From Geodermatophilus bullaregiensis (GTDB lineage Bacteria; Actinomycetota; Actinomycetes; Mycobacteriales; Geodermatophilaceae), in contig NZ_JAFBCJ010000001.1 of the NCBI RefSeq assembly GCF_016907675.1, positions 186,001 through 250,000 of the forward strand: a stretch of DNA of 64,000 nt, read 5' to 3'. A model generated the notes under the pieces. That model was not told the origin of the DNA. It ran no database searches and saw only the letters and a list, made by a program, of their open reading frames with translations. Made by a program: the position numbers and the translations under genes. Of the stretch, positions 15,830-23,773 are shown one piece after another (the first letter of the stretch is position 1; every line of letters begins with the position of its first letter).

Positions 15830-16049
15830 GGGAGACTCCTTGTCCGGCGGCCGGGCTCTCCGGCCTTCGCCACCAGGATGGCGCCTCTCCCTGTGACGAA
15901 GCTGTCAACGTCCCACGGCACAGCTGTGGACCCGCGGGCAGGAGCCGACCGGACGCCCATCCCTCGCGCCTGCGCGTCCTCGTGCTCGGCACACCCCTCC
16001 CCCTGCCCGCCGCCCGGGCCGCCCGCGAGCGCCTCCCCCGCGGTGGCGG

Positions 16050-16290
16050 TCACGAGCTCGTCGTCACCGGCGTCCCCTCGTCCGTCAGGCCGCCCACCTC
16101 CTCGCCGGAGGCGGTGCCGCCGCCGACCACGGTGTACTCGCCGCCGCTCTGGACGTCGGCCGAGGAGTACACCAGCGAGGAGGACTCGACCTGGGTGGTG
16201 CAGGTGGCCAGCACCGTGCCGTCGGGGGCGACGACGGGGACGACGATGCCCTCGGGGACGGTGGGGTCCAGGGTGGCCGCGCCTCTGCCG
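16050..16290 (-). pseudogene. C-terminal remnant of a carbohydrate-binding-domain/DUF4353-type protein
   Basis: In a different frame from the DUF4956 gene, the segment from ATLDPTVPEGIVVPVVAPDG to VGGLTDEGTPVTTSS reads like the C-terminal beta repeat (GxVLA...VVYSS...GGEYTVVGGG) of secreted carbohydrate-binding-domain proteins that accompany DUF4956 and VTC-type polyphosphate polymerase genes in actinobacteria. There is no start codon or N-terminal body. The upstream border falls near 16290, inside the last codons of DUF4956. Confidence 0.6.
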
Positions 16291-16855
16291 CGACGGCCGC
16301 GGACGCCCGCTCGGGGAGCTGCTCGAACCGGACGTCGACCCAGGTGGTGTCGTTGACCAGCTCGACGCGCTGCACGGTCACCTGGTGCACGCGAGCGCCC
16401 AGCAGGGCCTCCAGGTGGCCGACGAGGGTCGGCTCGTCGGTGACCCCGATGTCTATAGCGATGAGGTGTTGGCGATAACGGCACGGCAGGCGGAGGTGCC
16501 CGGCGGCCCACATCACCGCGACGACCAGCGCCACGAGCGCGGCGGTCAGGGTGGGCGCGCCGTCGCCCCGGCCGCCGAGCGGGCCCAGCGCCAGGGCGGC
16601 GACGTAGTGGGCGACCTCGTGCTGGTCGAGCTCGGTGGAGCGCAGTCGGACGATCGACAGGACGCCGAAGAGGCCGGGACCCCGGCCGGCGCCGACGCCG
16701 CTGCTGCTCAGCGCGGCGGAGACGGCGAGGACGCCGACGTCCACGCCGAGGTAGGCCACGACCAGGTCACGGCGGCGGTGGCGCGGGAAGGAGACGCCGA
16801 ACGTCAGGACGCCGATGGCGGCGAGGTCGGCGGCGGAGAGTGCGAGGGGTGACAT
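16085..16855 (-). pseudogene. DUF4956 membrane protein with replaced 3' end
   Basis: From the ATG at 16855 about 190 residues look like an ordinary DUF4956 protein: four hydrophobic segments, the signature LFGVLSIVRLRSTELDQHEV followed by AHYVAALALGPLGG, and a cytoplasmic domain with DEPTLVGHLEALLGARVHQV and VELVNDTTWVDVRFEQL. After about residue 190 the frame turns into Pro/Ser-rich nonsense and runs over the carbohydrate-binding remnant to a stop at 16085. The core might still be functional. The polyphosphate polymerase usually found beside such genes is absent; the next gene to the right is a divergent VanZ-like protein. Confidence 0.65.
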
Positions 16856-17029
16856 CCGGCTTCCCCGGGGTCGACGGCGGGACGACGAGGAGGTTGCGGG
16901 CCGCGGACGGGGCATCACCGTGCGTCGCCTCCGAGGTCGCTGTGAGTGCCCGCTCCGGCAGGCCGTCCTCCCAGCCGGCTCCCAGGCGGCGTCCAGGAGG
17001 GCGTCGGCCGCCGGGGGCACCGTGGGGCC

Positions 17030-17515
17030 ATGGCCGCCGACCCCTGCTCCCCCGTGCTCGTCCTCGACCGTCCCGGCACCGCGCGCCCCGTGCCGGAGGC
17101 GCCGGGCCGGCGCCTCCTCCTGGGCGCCGCGCTGGCCCTCGCGCTGGCGGTCGTGGCGTCGCTGACCCTCGTGCCCGAGGGCTCCGGGTGGGCGTGGGGC
17201 GCGCCCCTCACCGAGCTGCACTGGTACCTCACCGGGCTCGCGTCCCCGACCACGCTGCTGCAGCTGGTCGGCAACCTGCTGCTGCTCGCCGTCCCCGCCG
17301 CGCTGGCCGTGCGGCTGTGGCCCGCGCTGGCACACCCGGCCCGGCTGGCGGTCGCGGCCCTGGCCGCCGGCGGCACGATCGAGGTGCTGCAGTTCCTCCT
17401 GCCGCTGGGCCGGGTGGTGTCCCCGGTCGACGCGCTGCTCAACGCGGCCGGCGCCGTCCTCGCCGGGCTGCTGGTGGCCGCCGCCGACCGGACCGGCACC
17501 GACAGCACGGCGTGA
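17030..17515 (+). CDS. VanZ-like membrane protein
   Basis: 161 aa. Four to five helices: LLLGAALALALAVVASLTLV, LVGNLLLLAVPAALAVRLW, LAVAALAAGGTIEVLQFLL and the last NAAGAVLAGLLVAAA. The VanZ pattern is present: GN(L)LLL, then T-IE-LQ with RVVSPVDALLNAAGAVLAG (Arg/Asp/Asn/Gly positions). VanZ itself gives low teicoplanin resistance by an unclear mechanism; most family members are uncharacterised. The ATG at 17030 follows a GGGG stretch. The reading frame can be extended upstream to 16946, but that part is Arg/Gly/Pro-rich without membrane or signal features. Confidence 0.78.
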   Translation: MAADPCSPVLVLDRPGTARPVPEAPGRRLLLGAALALALAVVASLTLVPEGSGWAWGAPLTELHWYLTGLASPTTLLQLVGNLLLLAVPAALAVRLWPALAHPARLAVAALAAGGTIEVLQFLLPLGRVVSPVDALLNAAGAVLAGLLVAAADRTGTDSTA

Positions 17516-17689
17516 GGCGCGGTGGCGGCCCGCCACGCCGCGCCCGCGGCCGGCCTGCTCGCCGCCGGCCACCTGCTGCTCGCCGTCCTGACCGGGCCGG
17601 GCCCGACCCTGCTCGTGGTCGAGCTCGCCACCGAGGCACTGCTCGTGGCCGGCAGCCACCCGACGCAGCGCGCCGCCGTCGTCCGCTGG

Positions 17690-17729
17690 CCGGCCTCCCG
17701 GCGCCCAGGACCGGGCGCCGGGAGGCCGG
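17690..17729 (+). terminator. Long perfect hairpin between VanZ and padR
   Basis: 17-bp perfect arms (17690-17706 and 17713-17729) around a 6-nt AGGACC loop. It insulates the PadR promoter/operator from upstream transcription. The rest of 17516-17760 holds an open but featureless frame. Confidence 0.65.
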
Positions 17730-17760
17730 GACCGATCCGACGCTGGACGGAAGACGGCTC

Positions 17761-17772
17761 ACGATATATCGT
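17761..17772 (+). promoter_or_regulatory. PadR-type palindromic operator
   Basis: ACGATATATCGT, a perfect 12-bp palindrome and an A/T island in very GC-rich DNA, 31 nt before the PadR GTG. PadR-family repressors commonly bind short AT-rich palindromes overlapping their own promoter, so autoregulation is likely. Confidence 0.6.
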
Positions 17773-17803
17773 TAGCGTCATCAACCGACACAGAGGAGTC
17801 CCC

Positions 17804-18577
17804 GTGTCCCCCTTCCCCAGCCCCGAGGGCCGTCCCGGCCCCTGGCACCCCGGCCGCGGCGGTCACCAGCACCGGCCGCACGGACACCACCCCCACGAGC
17901 GCGGCGCGCACGGTCGGGACCGCGGTTTCGGCCCGGGTGGCTTCGGCTTCGCCGGCCCCGGCGGTCCCGAGGCCGGAGACCCCGGGACCCGCGGCTTCGG
18001 CCCACGGGGGTTCGGCCCTGGCGGCTTCGGCGGCCCCGGCGGCCCCGGCGGTCCCGAGGGCGGCTGGCGCGGTCGCCGCGGCGGCGGCCGCGGGCGCGCG
18101 CCGCGTGGTGACGTCCGCACCGCCGTCCTGCTGCTGCTCGCCGAGCAGCCGATGCACGGCTACCAGCTCATGCAGGCCATCGCCGAGCGCAGCGGCGGGC
18201 GGTGGACCCCCAGCCCCGGCGCGGTCTACCCGACCATCAGCGCGCTGGAGGACGAGGGGCTGGCCACCGTCACCGCCGACGCCGGCCGCAAGCTCGTGAC
18301 GCTCACCGAGGCCGGCCGCGCACACGTCGAGGAGCGCCGCGCCACCTGGCCCGACCCGTTCGGCGGCGCTCGGGGCGGCGCGGCCGGCCCGGACCTGCGC
18401 GGCCTGCTCGAGGAGGTCCACGGTGCCGTGCGCCAGGTGGGCCGGACGGGCTCCGAGGCGCAGCTCACCGCGGCCGCCGCCGTCCTCGCCGAGGCACGCC
18501 GCTCGCTCTACCTGCTGCTCGCCGACGGGCCGGGGGGCCCTGGCGCCACGGGCACCGCCGAGACCCCCGGGGCCTGA
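17804..18577 (+). CDS. PadR-family transcriptional regulator with Gly/Phe/His-rich head
   Basis: 257 aa from the GTG at 17804, which has GAGGAG 7 nt upstream. Residues 1-100 are low complexity: a His-rich stretch (HQHRPHGHHPHERGAHG) then GFGPGG/GFGG repeats and an Arg/Gly linker. The PadR winged helix starts at about 102: RGDVRTAVLLLLAEQPMHGY, QLMQAIAERSGGRWTPSPGA, VYPTISALEDEGLATVT. The C-terminal dimerisation helix region follows (LRGLLEEVHGAVRQVGR). A perfect AT-rich palindrome lies in the promoter. The His-rich head could bind metal or affect oligomerisation; that is speculation. No obvious target operon lies downstream, as the next gene converges. Confidence 0.88.
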   Translation: MSPFPSPEGRPGPWHPGRGGHQHRPHGHHPHERGAHGRDRGFGPGGFGFAGPGGPEAGDPGTRGFGPRGFGPGGFGGPGGPGGPEGGWRGRRGGGRGRAPRGDVRTAVLLLLAEQPMHGYQLMQAIAERSGGRWTPSPGAVYPTISALEDEGLATVTADAGRKLVTLTEAGRAHVEERRATWPDPFGGARGGAAGPDLRGLLEEVHGAVRQVGRTGSEAQLTAAAAVLAEARRSLYLLLADGPGGPGATGTAETPGA

Positions 18578-18596
18578 CCCGGCGCGTCCCACCCCG

Positions 18597-18633
18597 CCCG
18601 CCGTAGCGCTCCCGTCGGGAGCGCCGCGGCGGG
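18597..18633. terminator. Bidirectional hairpin between padR and pfk
   Basis: Inner stem GCGCTCCC-GTC-GGGAGCGC (18606-18624), extended by CCCGCCG/CGGCGGG outside a 2-nt internal loop. It sits between the two convergent stop codons. Confidence 0.65.
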
Positions 18634-18662
18634 CCGCGTCCGGGGCCCGGCCCCGCTGGGGC

Positions 18663-19985
18663 TCACCCGAAGCGGACGGGCTGCCCGGTGGCCTCCAGCA
18701 CCGACATCCACAGGTCGCCGAGCGGGTCGACGTGGTTGCGGCGGCTGACCGCCAGCGACATCGGCAGGTGCACGAAGCGGCGCCGACGGCGGGCGACGAT
18801 CACCTCCGTGCGCCCGGCCATCGCCGCGTGCACCGCCGCGTGCGCCAGGCGCAGGCAGTAGGCGCTGTCGTAGGGGTTGGCCGGCACGCTGCGGATGGCG
18901 TAGCTCGGGTCGAAGTAGCGCACGTTGTTCTCCACGCCGTGCGCGTCGAGGTGCTCGACGACCTTCCGGCGCAGCAGCCGGCCGATGTCGCCGAAGCGCA
19001 CGTTGCCCGACGCGTCCCGGCCGGGCTCCTCCCCCTCGACGTGCTCCTGCCCCGCCCCCTCGGCGACCACGACGACGGCGTGCCCCCGCTCCTCCACCCG
19101 GTGCCGCAGGTTCTCCAGGAACCCGTGCTCGCCGTCGAGGGCGAAGGGCACCTCGGGGATGAGGACGTAGTCGGCGTCGTCCTTGGCCAGGGTCGAGTAG
19201 CAGGCGATGAAGCCCGAGTGCCGGCCCATGAGCTTGACCAGGCCGATGCCGCCGGGCGCCGAGCGGGCCTCGACGCTGGCGGCGTGGATGGACTTGGTGG
19301 CCTCCGACATCGCCGTCTGGAAGCCGAAGCTCTGGTCGATGTAGGGGATGTCGTTGTCGATGGTCTTGGGGATGCCGACGACGGCGACCTTCAGCCCGCG
19401 CTCCTCGACCTCGGAGACGACGTCCATGGCCCCGCGGATGGTCCCGTCGCCGCCGATGACGAACAGGATGTTGATGTTGAGGCGCTCCAGCGCGTCGACG
19501 ATCGCCTCGGGGTCCTGCTTGCCCCGGGAGGTGCCGAGGATCGTGCCGCCCTCGTCGTCGATGTGCATGACGACCTGGGGCGAGAGGTCGAGGACGTCCT
19601 CGCCGAACTCGGGGATGAAACCGCGGTAGCCGTTGCGGAAGCCGACGATCCGCCGGACGCCGTAGTGCCGGCTCAGCTCGAGCACCAGCCCGCGGATGAC
19701 GTCGTTGAGGCCGGGGCACAGCCCGCCGCAGGTGACGATGCCGACGCGGGTCTTGGCGGGGTCGAAGTAGATCTTCTTGCGGGGACCGCCGGGCTCGAGG
19801 CTCGGCAGCTGGTCCAGCGGCACCCCCCGCGACCCGATCATGGAGATCGTGTCGTCGAAGAGGATGCGGTCCTCCTCGACGACGGAGTGCTGCGTCGTCT
19901 CGCGCGCGCCCAGCCTCGGGGCGAGCGGGGAGTCGATGCGGCAGGGGCCCAGCGTGCGGACGGCGAGGTCCGCGTGGTCGACCAT
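18663..19985 (-). CDS. pfkA: ATP/PPi-dependent 6-phosphofructokinase family protein
   Basis: 440 aa, of the long PfkA-like clade with an N-terminal extension. Motifs: VGIVTCGGLCPGLNDVIRGL (nucleotide-binding), FVIGGDGTIRGAM (GGDGT; the GGDGT versus GGDDT choice separates ATP from PPi users), GIPKTIDNDIPYIDQSFGFQ (catalytic TIDND) and KLMGRHSGFIA (substrate site). It phosphorylates fructose-6-phosphate in glycolysis. The ATG at 19985 is used; an ATG at 20018 lies inside the palindrome at 20000-20035. The palindrome separates it from the dehydrogenase gene upstream. ATP use is inferred from GGDGT. Confidence 0.9.
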   Translation of the reverse strand: MVDHADLAVRTLGPCRIDSPLAPRLGARETTQHSVVEEDRILFDDTISMIGSRGVPLDQLPSLEPGGPRKKIYFDPAKTRVGIVTCGGLCPGLNDVIRGLVLELSRHYGVRRIVGFRNGYRGFIPEFGEDVLDLSPQVVMHIDDEGGTILGTSRGKQDPEAIVDALERLNINILFVIGGDGTIRGAMDVVSEVEERGLKVAVVGIPKTIDNDIPYIDQSFGFQTAMSEATKSIHAASVEARSAPGGIGLVKLMGRHSGFIACYSTLAKDDADYVLIPEVPFALDGEHGFLENLRHRVEERGHAVVVVAEGAGQEHVEGEEPGRDASGNVRFGDIGRLLRRKVVEHLDAHGVENNVRYFDPSYAIRSVPANPYDSAYCLRLAHAAVHAAMAGRTEVIVARRRRRFVHLPMSLAVSRRNHVDPLGDLWMSVLEATGQPVRFG

Positions 19986-19999
19986 GGGAGGACGCTCCC

Positions 20000-20035
20000 A
20001 CACGCACCCAGTCGTCATGACGACTGGGTGCGTGT
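20000..20035 (-). terminator. 36-bp perfect palindrome between the dehydrogenase and pfk
   Basis: 18-nt arms with no spacer (20000-20017 and 20018-20035), centred on TCATGA. It begins 16 nt after the dehydrogenase stop and ends 15 nt before the pfk ATG, so it can end the first transcript or fold in the pfk leader. Confidence 0.6.
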
Positions 20036-20050
20036 CGCGCGCCCGGCGTG

Positions 20051-21580
20051 TCAGATGGGGAACTCCACCCCCTGCGCCAGCGGCAGCTCGCCGGAGTAGT
20101 TGATCGTGTTGGTGGCCCGCCGCACGTACGCCCGCCAGGCGTCCGAGCCGGACTCGCGGCCGCCGCCGGTCTGCTTCTCCCCGCCGAAGGCGCCGCCGAT
20201 CTCCGCGCCGGAGGTGCCGATGTTGACGTTGGCGATCCCGCAGTCGGAACCGTCGGCGGCCAGGAAGCGCTCGGCCTCGGCCTGGTCGGAGGTGAAGATG
20301 CTCGACGAGAGGCCCTGGGGGACGTCGTTGTTCATCGCGACGGCCTCCTCCAGCGTCCGGTAGGTCATGACGTAGAGCACCGGCGCGAAGGTCTCCTGCC
20401 GCACGATCTCGGTCTGCCCGGGCATCCGCACCAGTGCCGGCTCGACGTAGTAGGCGTCGGGGGCCTCCTCGGCCAGCCGCCGCCCGCCGCCGGCGACGAC
20501 CTCGCCGCCCTGCTGCCGGGCGGCCTCGAGCGCGTCCTGCATCGCCTTGTACGCCGCGTCGTGGACGAGCGGGCCGACCAGCGTGCCCTCGGCCAGCGGC
20601 GAGCCGATCGGCAGGTTCCGGTAGGCCGCGGCCACCCGCTCGACGAGCGCGTCGACGACGTCGACGTGGGCGATGACCCGGCGCATCGTGGTGCACCGCT
20701 GCCCGGCCGTGCCCACGGCGGAGAAGACGACGCCGCGGGTCGTGAGGTCGAGGTCGGCCGACGGCGTGACGATCGCGGCGTTGTTGCCGCCGAGCTCGAG
20801 CAGTGACCGGCCGAAGCGGTCGGCCACCCGCGGCCCGACCGCGCGGCCCATGCGGGTCGACCCGGTGGCCGAGAGCAGGGCGATGCCGGGGTGGTCGACC
20901 AGGGCCTCGCCGACGTCGGCGCCGCCGAGCAGGACCTGGCTCAGGTCGGCCGGGGCGCCGGTCTCGGCGATCGCCCGGTCCAGCAGCGCGGCGGCGGCCA
21001 GGGCCGACAGCGGCGCCTGCTCCGAGGGCTTCCACACGACCGGGTCGCCGCACACCAGCGCGATCGCGGTGTTCCACGACCAGACGGCGACGGGGAAGTT
21101 GAAGGCGCTGATGACGCCGACGACGCCGAGTGGGTGCCAGGTCTCCATGAGCCGGTGTCCCGGGCGCTCGGAGCTGATGGTGCGGCCGTAGAGCTGGCGG
21201 GACAGCCCGACGGCGAACTCGCAGACGTCCACCATCTCCTGGACCTCACCGGCCGCCTCGGAGGTGATCTTGCCGACCTCGAGGCTGACCAGGGTGGCGA
21301 GGTCGGCCTTGTGCTCGCGCAGCAGCTCGCCGAGGCGGCGCACCAGCTGGCCGCGCACCGGCGGCGGCGTCGTCCGCCACGTCCGGAACGCCGCGCCGGC
21401 CCGGGTGACCACGCCGTCGACGTCCCCGGCGCCGGCCCAGCGGACCGAGGCCAGCGGTGCGCCGTTGACCGGCGAGGTCACCGGGTGGTCGCCGGCGACC
21501 GCGTCGAGGTCGACGCCGCAGCGTCCGGCGGCGTCACGGGCCAGGGTCTGGAGCTCCTCGGCGGTGGGCAGGGTGGTCAC
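20051..21580 (-). CDS. Aldehyde dehydrogenase, ALDH7-type (piperideine-6-carboxylate/aminoadipate semialdehyde dehydrogenase)
   Basis: 509 aa NAD(P)-dependent dehydrogenase. Key segments: ISAFNFPVAVWSWNTAIALV (cofactor fold), GDPVVWKPSEQAPLSALA, SATGSTRMGRAVGPRVADRF, catalytic Glu in LLELGGNNAAIV and catalytic Cys in TAGQRCTTMRRVIAH; the GGGRESGSDAWRAYVRRATN ending is typical of the antiquitin (ALDH7) group. That group oxidises alpha-aminoadipate semialdehyde/P6C in lysine and pipecolate catabolism. The GTG at 21580 has GGAGGA about 10 nt upstream. The next two minus-strand genes upstream (FAD oxidase, isochorismatase-like) fit an amine/amino acid catabolic group. Exact substrate inferred. 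Confidence 0.88.
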   Translation of the reverse strand: MTTLPTAEELQTLARDAAGRCGVDLDAVAGDHPVTSPVNGAPLASVRWAGAGDVDGVVTRAGAAFRTWRTTPPPVRGQLVRRLGELLREHKADLATLVSLEVGKITSEAAGEVQEMVDVCEFAVGLSRQLYGRTISSERPGHRLMETWHPLGVVGVISAFNFPVAVWSWNTAIALVCGDPVVWKPSEQAPLSALAAAALLDRAIAETGAPADLSQVLLGGADVGEALVDHPGIALLSATGSTRMGRAVGPRVADRFGRSLLELGGNNAAIVTPSADLDLTTRGVVFSAVGTAGQRCTTMRRVIAHVDVVDALVERVAAAYRNLPIGSPLAEGTLVGPLVHDAAYKAMQDALEAARQQGGEVVAGGGRRLAEEAPDAYYVEPALVRMPGQTEIVRQETFAPVLYVMTYRTLEEAVAMNNDVPQGLSSSIFTSDQAEAERFLAADGSDCGIANVNIGTSGAEIGGAFGGEKQTGGGRESGSDAWRAYVRRATNTINYSGELPLAQGVEFPI

Positions 21581-21661
21581 GGGTGGGGTCCTCCATGGTC
21601 TCCGGCGGCCCCGTGCGGGGTGCCGCCGCGGGTGTGCGGGTGGTGAGGGGCACGGGGCCCG

Positions 21662-22819
21662 TCACACGATGTTCAGCTCGGGCCGGGCGCCCGCGCCGGC
21701 GAAGCGGCGGACGTCGAGGGCGGCGACGTCGACGAACGGCTGCCCGCCCAGGTACAGGTCGCGCACCACCTCCCCCACGGCCGGCCCCATGAGGAAGCCG
21801 TGCCCGGAGAAGCCGGTGGCGTAGAGGAACGTGTCGACCCCGCTCGCCCGCCCGATGAGCGCGTTGTGGTCGGGCGTCATCTCGTACAGCCCGGCCCAGC
21901 CGCTGGCCACGCCGACGCCGGCCAGCGCCGGGGCCCGCCGCTCGATCGCCTCGCCCAGCCGCGGCAGCCACGCGTCCGAGCGGGTGAGCCGGAAGCCGGG
22001 GGTCTCGTCGGGGTCGGACATGCCCATGAGCAGGCCCTGCCCCTCCCGGTGGAAGTAGAAGGAGGTGCCGAAGTCGATGGTGAACGGCGTGTGCGGGTCC
22101 AGCCCCGGCACCGGCTCGGTGACCAGGACCTGCCGGCGCAGGGGCGTGACGGGCAGGTCCACGCCGGCCCACGCGCCGACCTGCGCCGACCAGGCCCCCG
22201 CGGCGCAGACGACGGCGCCGGTGCGGACGGTCCCGGCCTGCGTGTGCACGGCCGTGACCCGCCCGTCGACGACGTCGATGCCCGTGGCCGCGCAGTGCGG
22301 CACGACGGTGGCGCCGGCGCGGCGGGCCGCCGAGGCGTAGCCGAGGACCACCGACTCGGGGGTGCAGTGGCCGTCGGCCGGCGACCACGCGGCGGCCAGC
22401 AGGCCCTCGGGGCTGATCAGCGGGGACAGCCGCCGGGCCTCGGCGACGTCGACCATCCGGCTGGGGATGCCCAGGGCGTTCTGCTGGGCGACGGCGGCCG
22501 CGAAGTCGGTGACCGCCTCCGGCGTGCCGAGCAGGAAGAGGTACCCGACCGGGGCGAAGTCGATCTCCTGGCCGAAGCGCGTGGGGAAGTCGCGGAAGGT
22601 CTCCAGGCTGCGGGCGCCGAGCGCGATGTTGACCGGGTCGGAGAACATCGCGCGGACGCCGCCGGCGGCCTTGCAGGTGGACCCGGAGCCCAGGGCGTCG
22701 CGCTCGACCAAGACGACGTCGCGGACCCCGGCGCGGGCCAGCTCGTACGCCGTCGCCAGGCCGACCACTCCCCCGCCGACGACCACGACCGACGCGGACG
22801 ACGGCACCTGCTGGCTCAT
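21662..22819 (-). CDS. FAD-dependent amine/amino acid oxidoreductase (DAO family, SoxB-like)
   Basis: 385 aa. N-terminal FAD fold VVVVGGGVVGLATAYELARAG, then LVERDALGSGSTCKAAGGVR, as in sarcosine oxidase beta and glycine/proline oxidase relatives. C-terminal FAD contacts: GWAGLYEMTPDHNALIG and LYATGFSGHGFLMGPAVGE. The ATG at 22819 is preceded by AGGAGGA. It lies 81 nt upstream of the ALDH gene on the same strand; together they could oxidise a secondary amine (for example pipecolate) to the semialdehyde and then the acid. That coupling is inference from order; sarcosine or other N-methyl amines are also possible substrates. Confidence 0.88.
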   Translation of the reverse strand: MSQQVPSSASVVVVGGGVVGLATAYELARAGVRDVVLVERDALGSGSTCKAAGGVRAMFSDPVNIALGARSLETFRDFPTRFGQEIDFAPVGYLFLLGTPEAVTDFAAAVAQQNALGIPSRMVDVAEARRLSPLISPEGLLAAAWSPADGHCTPESVVLGYASAARRAGATVVPHCAATGIDVVDGRVTAVHTQAGTVRTGAVVCAAGAWSAQVGAWAGVDLPVTPLRRQVLVTEPVPGLDPHTPFTIDFGTSFYFHREGQGLLMGMSDPDETPGFRLTRSDAWLPRLGEAIERRAPALAGVGVASGWAGLYEMTPDHNALIGRASGVDTFLYATGFSGHGFLMGPAVGEVVRDLYLGGQPFVDVAALDVRRFAGAGARPELNIV

Positions 22820-22923
22820 CGGGGTCCTCCTGGAAGGCGGGTACGGGTCTCCATCCTGGGTGTGCGCACGCCGCCGCACCAGGCCCCGGAGGCGTGGCTC
22901 GCCGCGGCGGGACACGATCCCCG

Positions 22924-22985
22924 CGTGCACGTCCTGGGCACGCACCGCGGCCGCGGGGCCCGCGGGGCCGCGGCACGTGCACACA
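22924..22985. repeat. Copy A of a dispersed GTGTGCAC-bounded element
   Basis: About 60 bp in the gap between the FAD oxidase and isochorismatase genes. Read on the minus strand it starts with GTGTGCACGT and ends with ACGTGCACG, with a G/C-rich palindromic middle. It resembles copy B at 31008-31058 in sequence and in the GTGCAC ends. Confidence 0.4.
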
Positions 22986-23034
22986 CCGCGGATGCCACCG
23001 ATGACCAGGACGCCCGGCCGGCCGGCCGCGGGCG

Positions 23035-23673
23035 TCACCCGCCGAGGGCGGCGACGGCCTCGGCGGCGGTGCAGCGGTGGCTGAGCAGGCTGTAGTCGAG
23101 GGCGGCCAGCGAGCGCCGGGCGGCGTCCTCGTCGACCACCCCGCACGCGTCCTCGACCACCACCGGCAGGAACCCGAGGTCGGCGGCGTGCCGGGCGGTC
23201 GGCTCGATGCCGATCTCCAGGACGGCGCCGACCAGCAGCAGCGTGGTCACGCCGCGGTCGCGCAGCGCGGCCTCCAGCGGGGTGCCGACCAGCGCCGACA
23301 TCCCCAGCTTGTCGAACACCGGCTCCCCGTCGACCGGGGCCAGCTCACCGGTGATGCGGGTGTGCTCGGCGTCCGGCGGGAAGGCGGCGGTGACCGCCCC
23401 GGCCCGGTCGGTCCGCTGCCAGGCCATCGCCGTGCGCAGCGCGCTGACCCCCATGTGCGACGGCGGCAGCGACACGTGCCGCACGTAGAACACGGGCACG
23501 CCGGAGGCGCGGGCCGCGCGCAGCACGTCGTCGATCCGCGCGACGAGCCCCTCGCGGTCCCGGACGTGGGCCAGGATGCCCACCTGCGCGTCGTAGACCA
23601 GGACGGCCCCGGCCCCCGGGCGGCACATCTCGGCCACCGTCTCCGGGACGTCCACGCCGAAGGCCCGCTGCAT
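23035..23673 (-). CDS. Isochorismatase-fold hydrolase without the catalytic Cys
   Basis: 212 aa. The fold is clear: AVLVYDAQVGILAHV (catalytic Asp28), GVPVFYVRHVSLPP, EPVFDKLGMSAL (Lys) and TARHAADLGFLPVVVEDAC. At the position of the nucleophilic Cys of cysteine hydrolases the sequence is GAVLEIGIEPTAR, with Gly. EntB and PhzD also have Gly there and act as vinyl-ether hydrolases, so it may be an isochorismatase-type enzyme rather than an amidase, or another Cys-independent hydrolase. The ATG at 23673 has only a weak GGGA upstream. Divergent from the quinone oxidoreductase (100 nt). Confidence 0.82.
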   Translation of the reverse strand: MQRAFGVDVPETVAEMCRPGAGAVLVYDAQVGILAHVRDREGLVARIDDVLRAARASGVPVFYVRHVSLPPSHMGVSALRTAMAWQRTDRAGAVTAAFPPDAEHTRITGELAPVDGEPVFDKLGMSALVGTPLEAALRDRGVTTLLLVGAVLEIGIEPTARHAADLGFLPVVVEDACGVVDEDAARRSLAALDYSLLSHRCTAAEAVAALGG

Positions 23674-23773
23674 GCCGGGAGCGTCCCAGCCGCGGGCGGC
23701 GGGCACCAGCCCCGCACGGCGGGGTCCCCGGCCCGGTGGTAGGCACGGGGTGCAGCCGATCCCGGGAGGCGAC

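Noticed and set aside
15903..15908. Perfect minus-strand TTGACA upstream of the secreted protein gene
   Set aside because: No TANNNT lies at 16-19 nt spacing, so I did not call a promoter.
17522..17803. In-frame upstream extension of the PadR gene with a hydrophobic stretch
   Set aside because: It runs through the 17-bp terminator hairpin and the palindromic operator, and the GTG at 17804 has a good ribosome site.
23035..23673. Isochorismatase-fold gene as an inactive enzyme because the Cys is absent
   Set aside because: EntB and PhzD also have Gly at this position and are active hydrolases.
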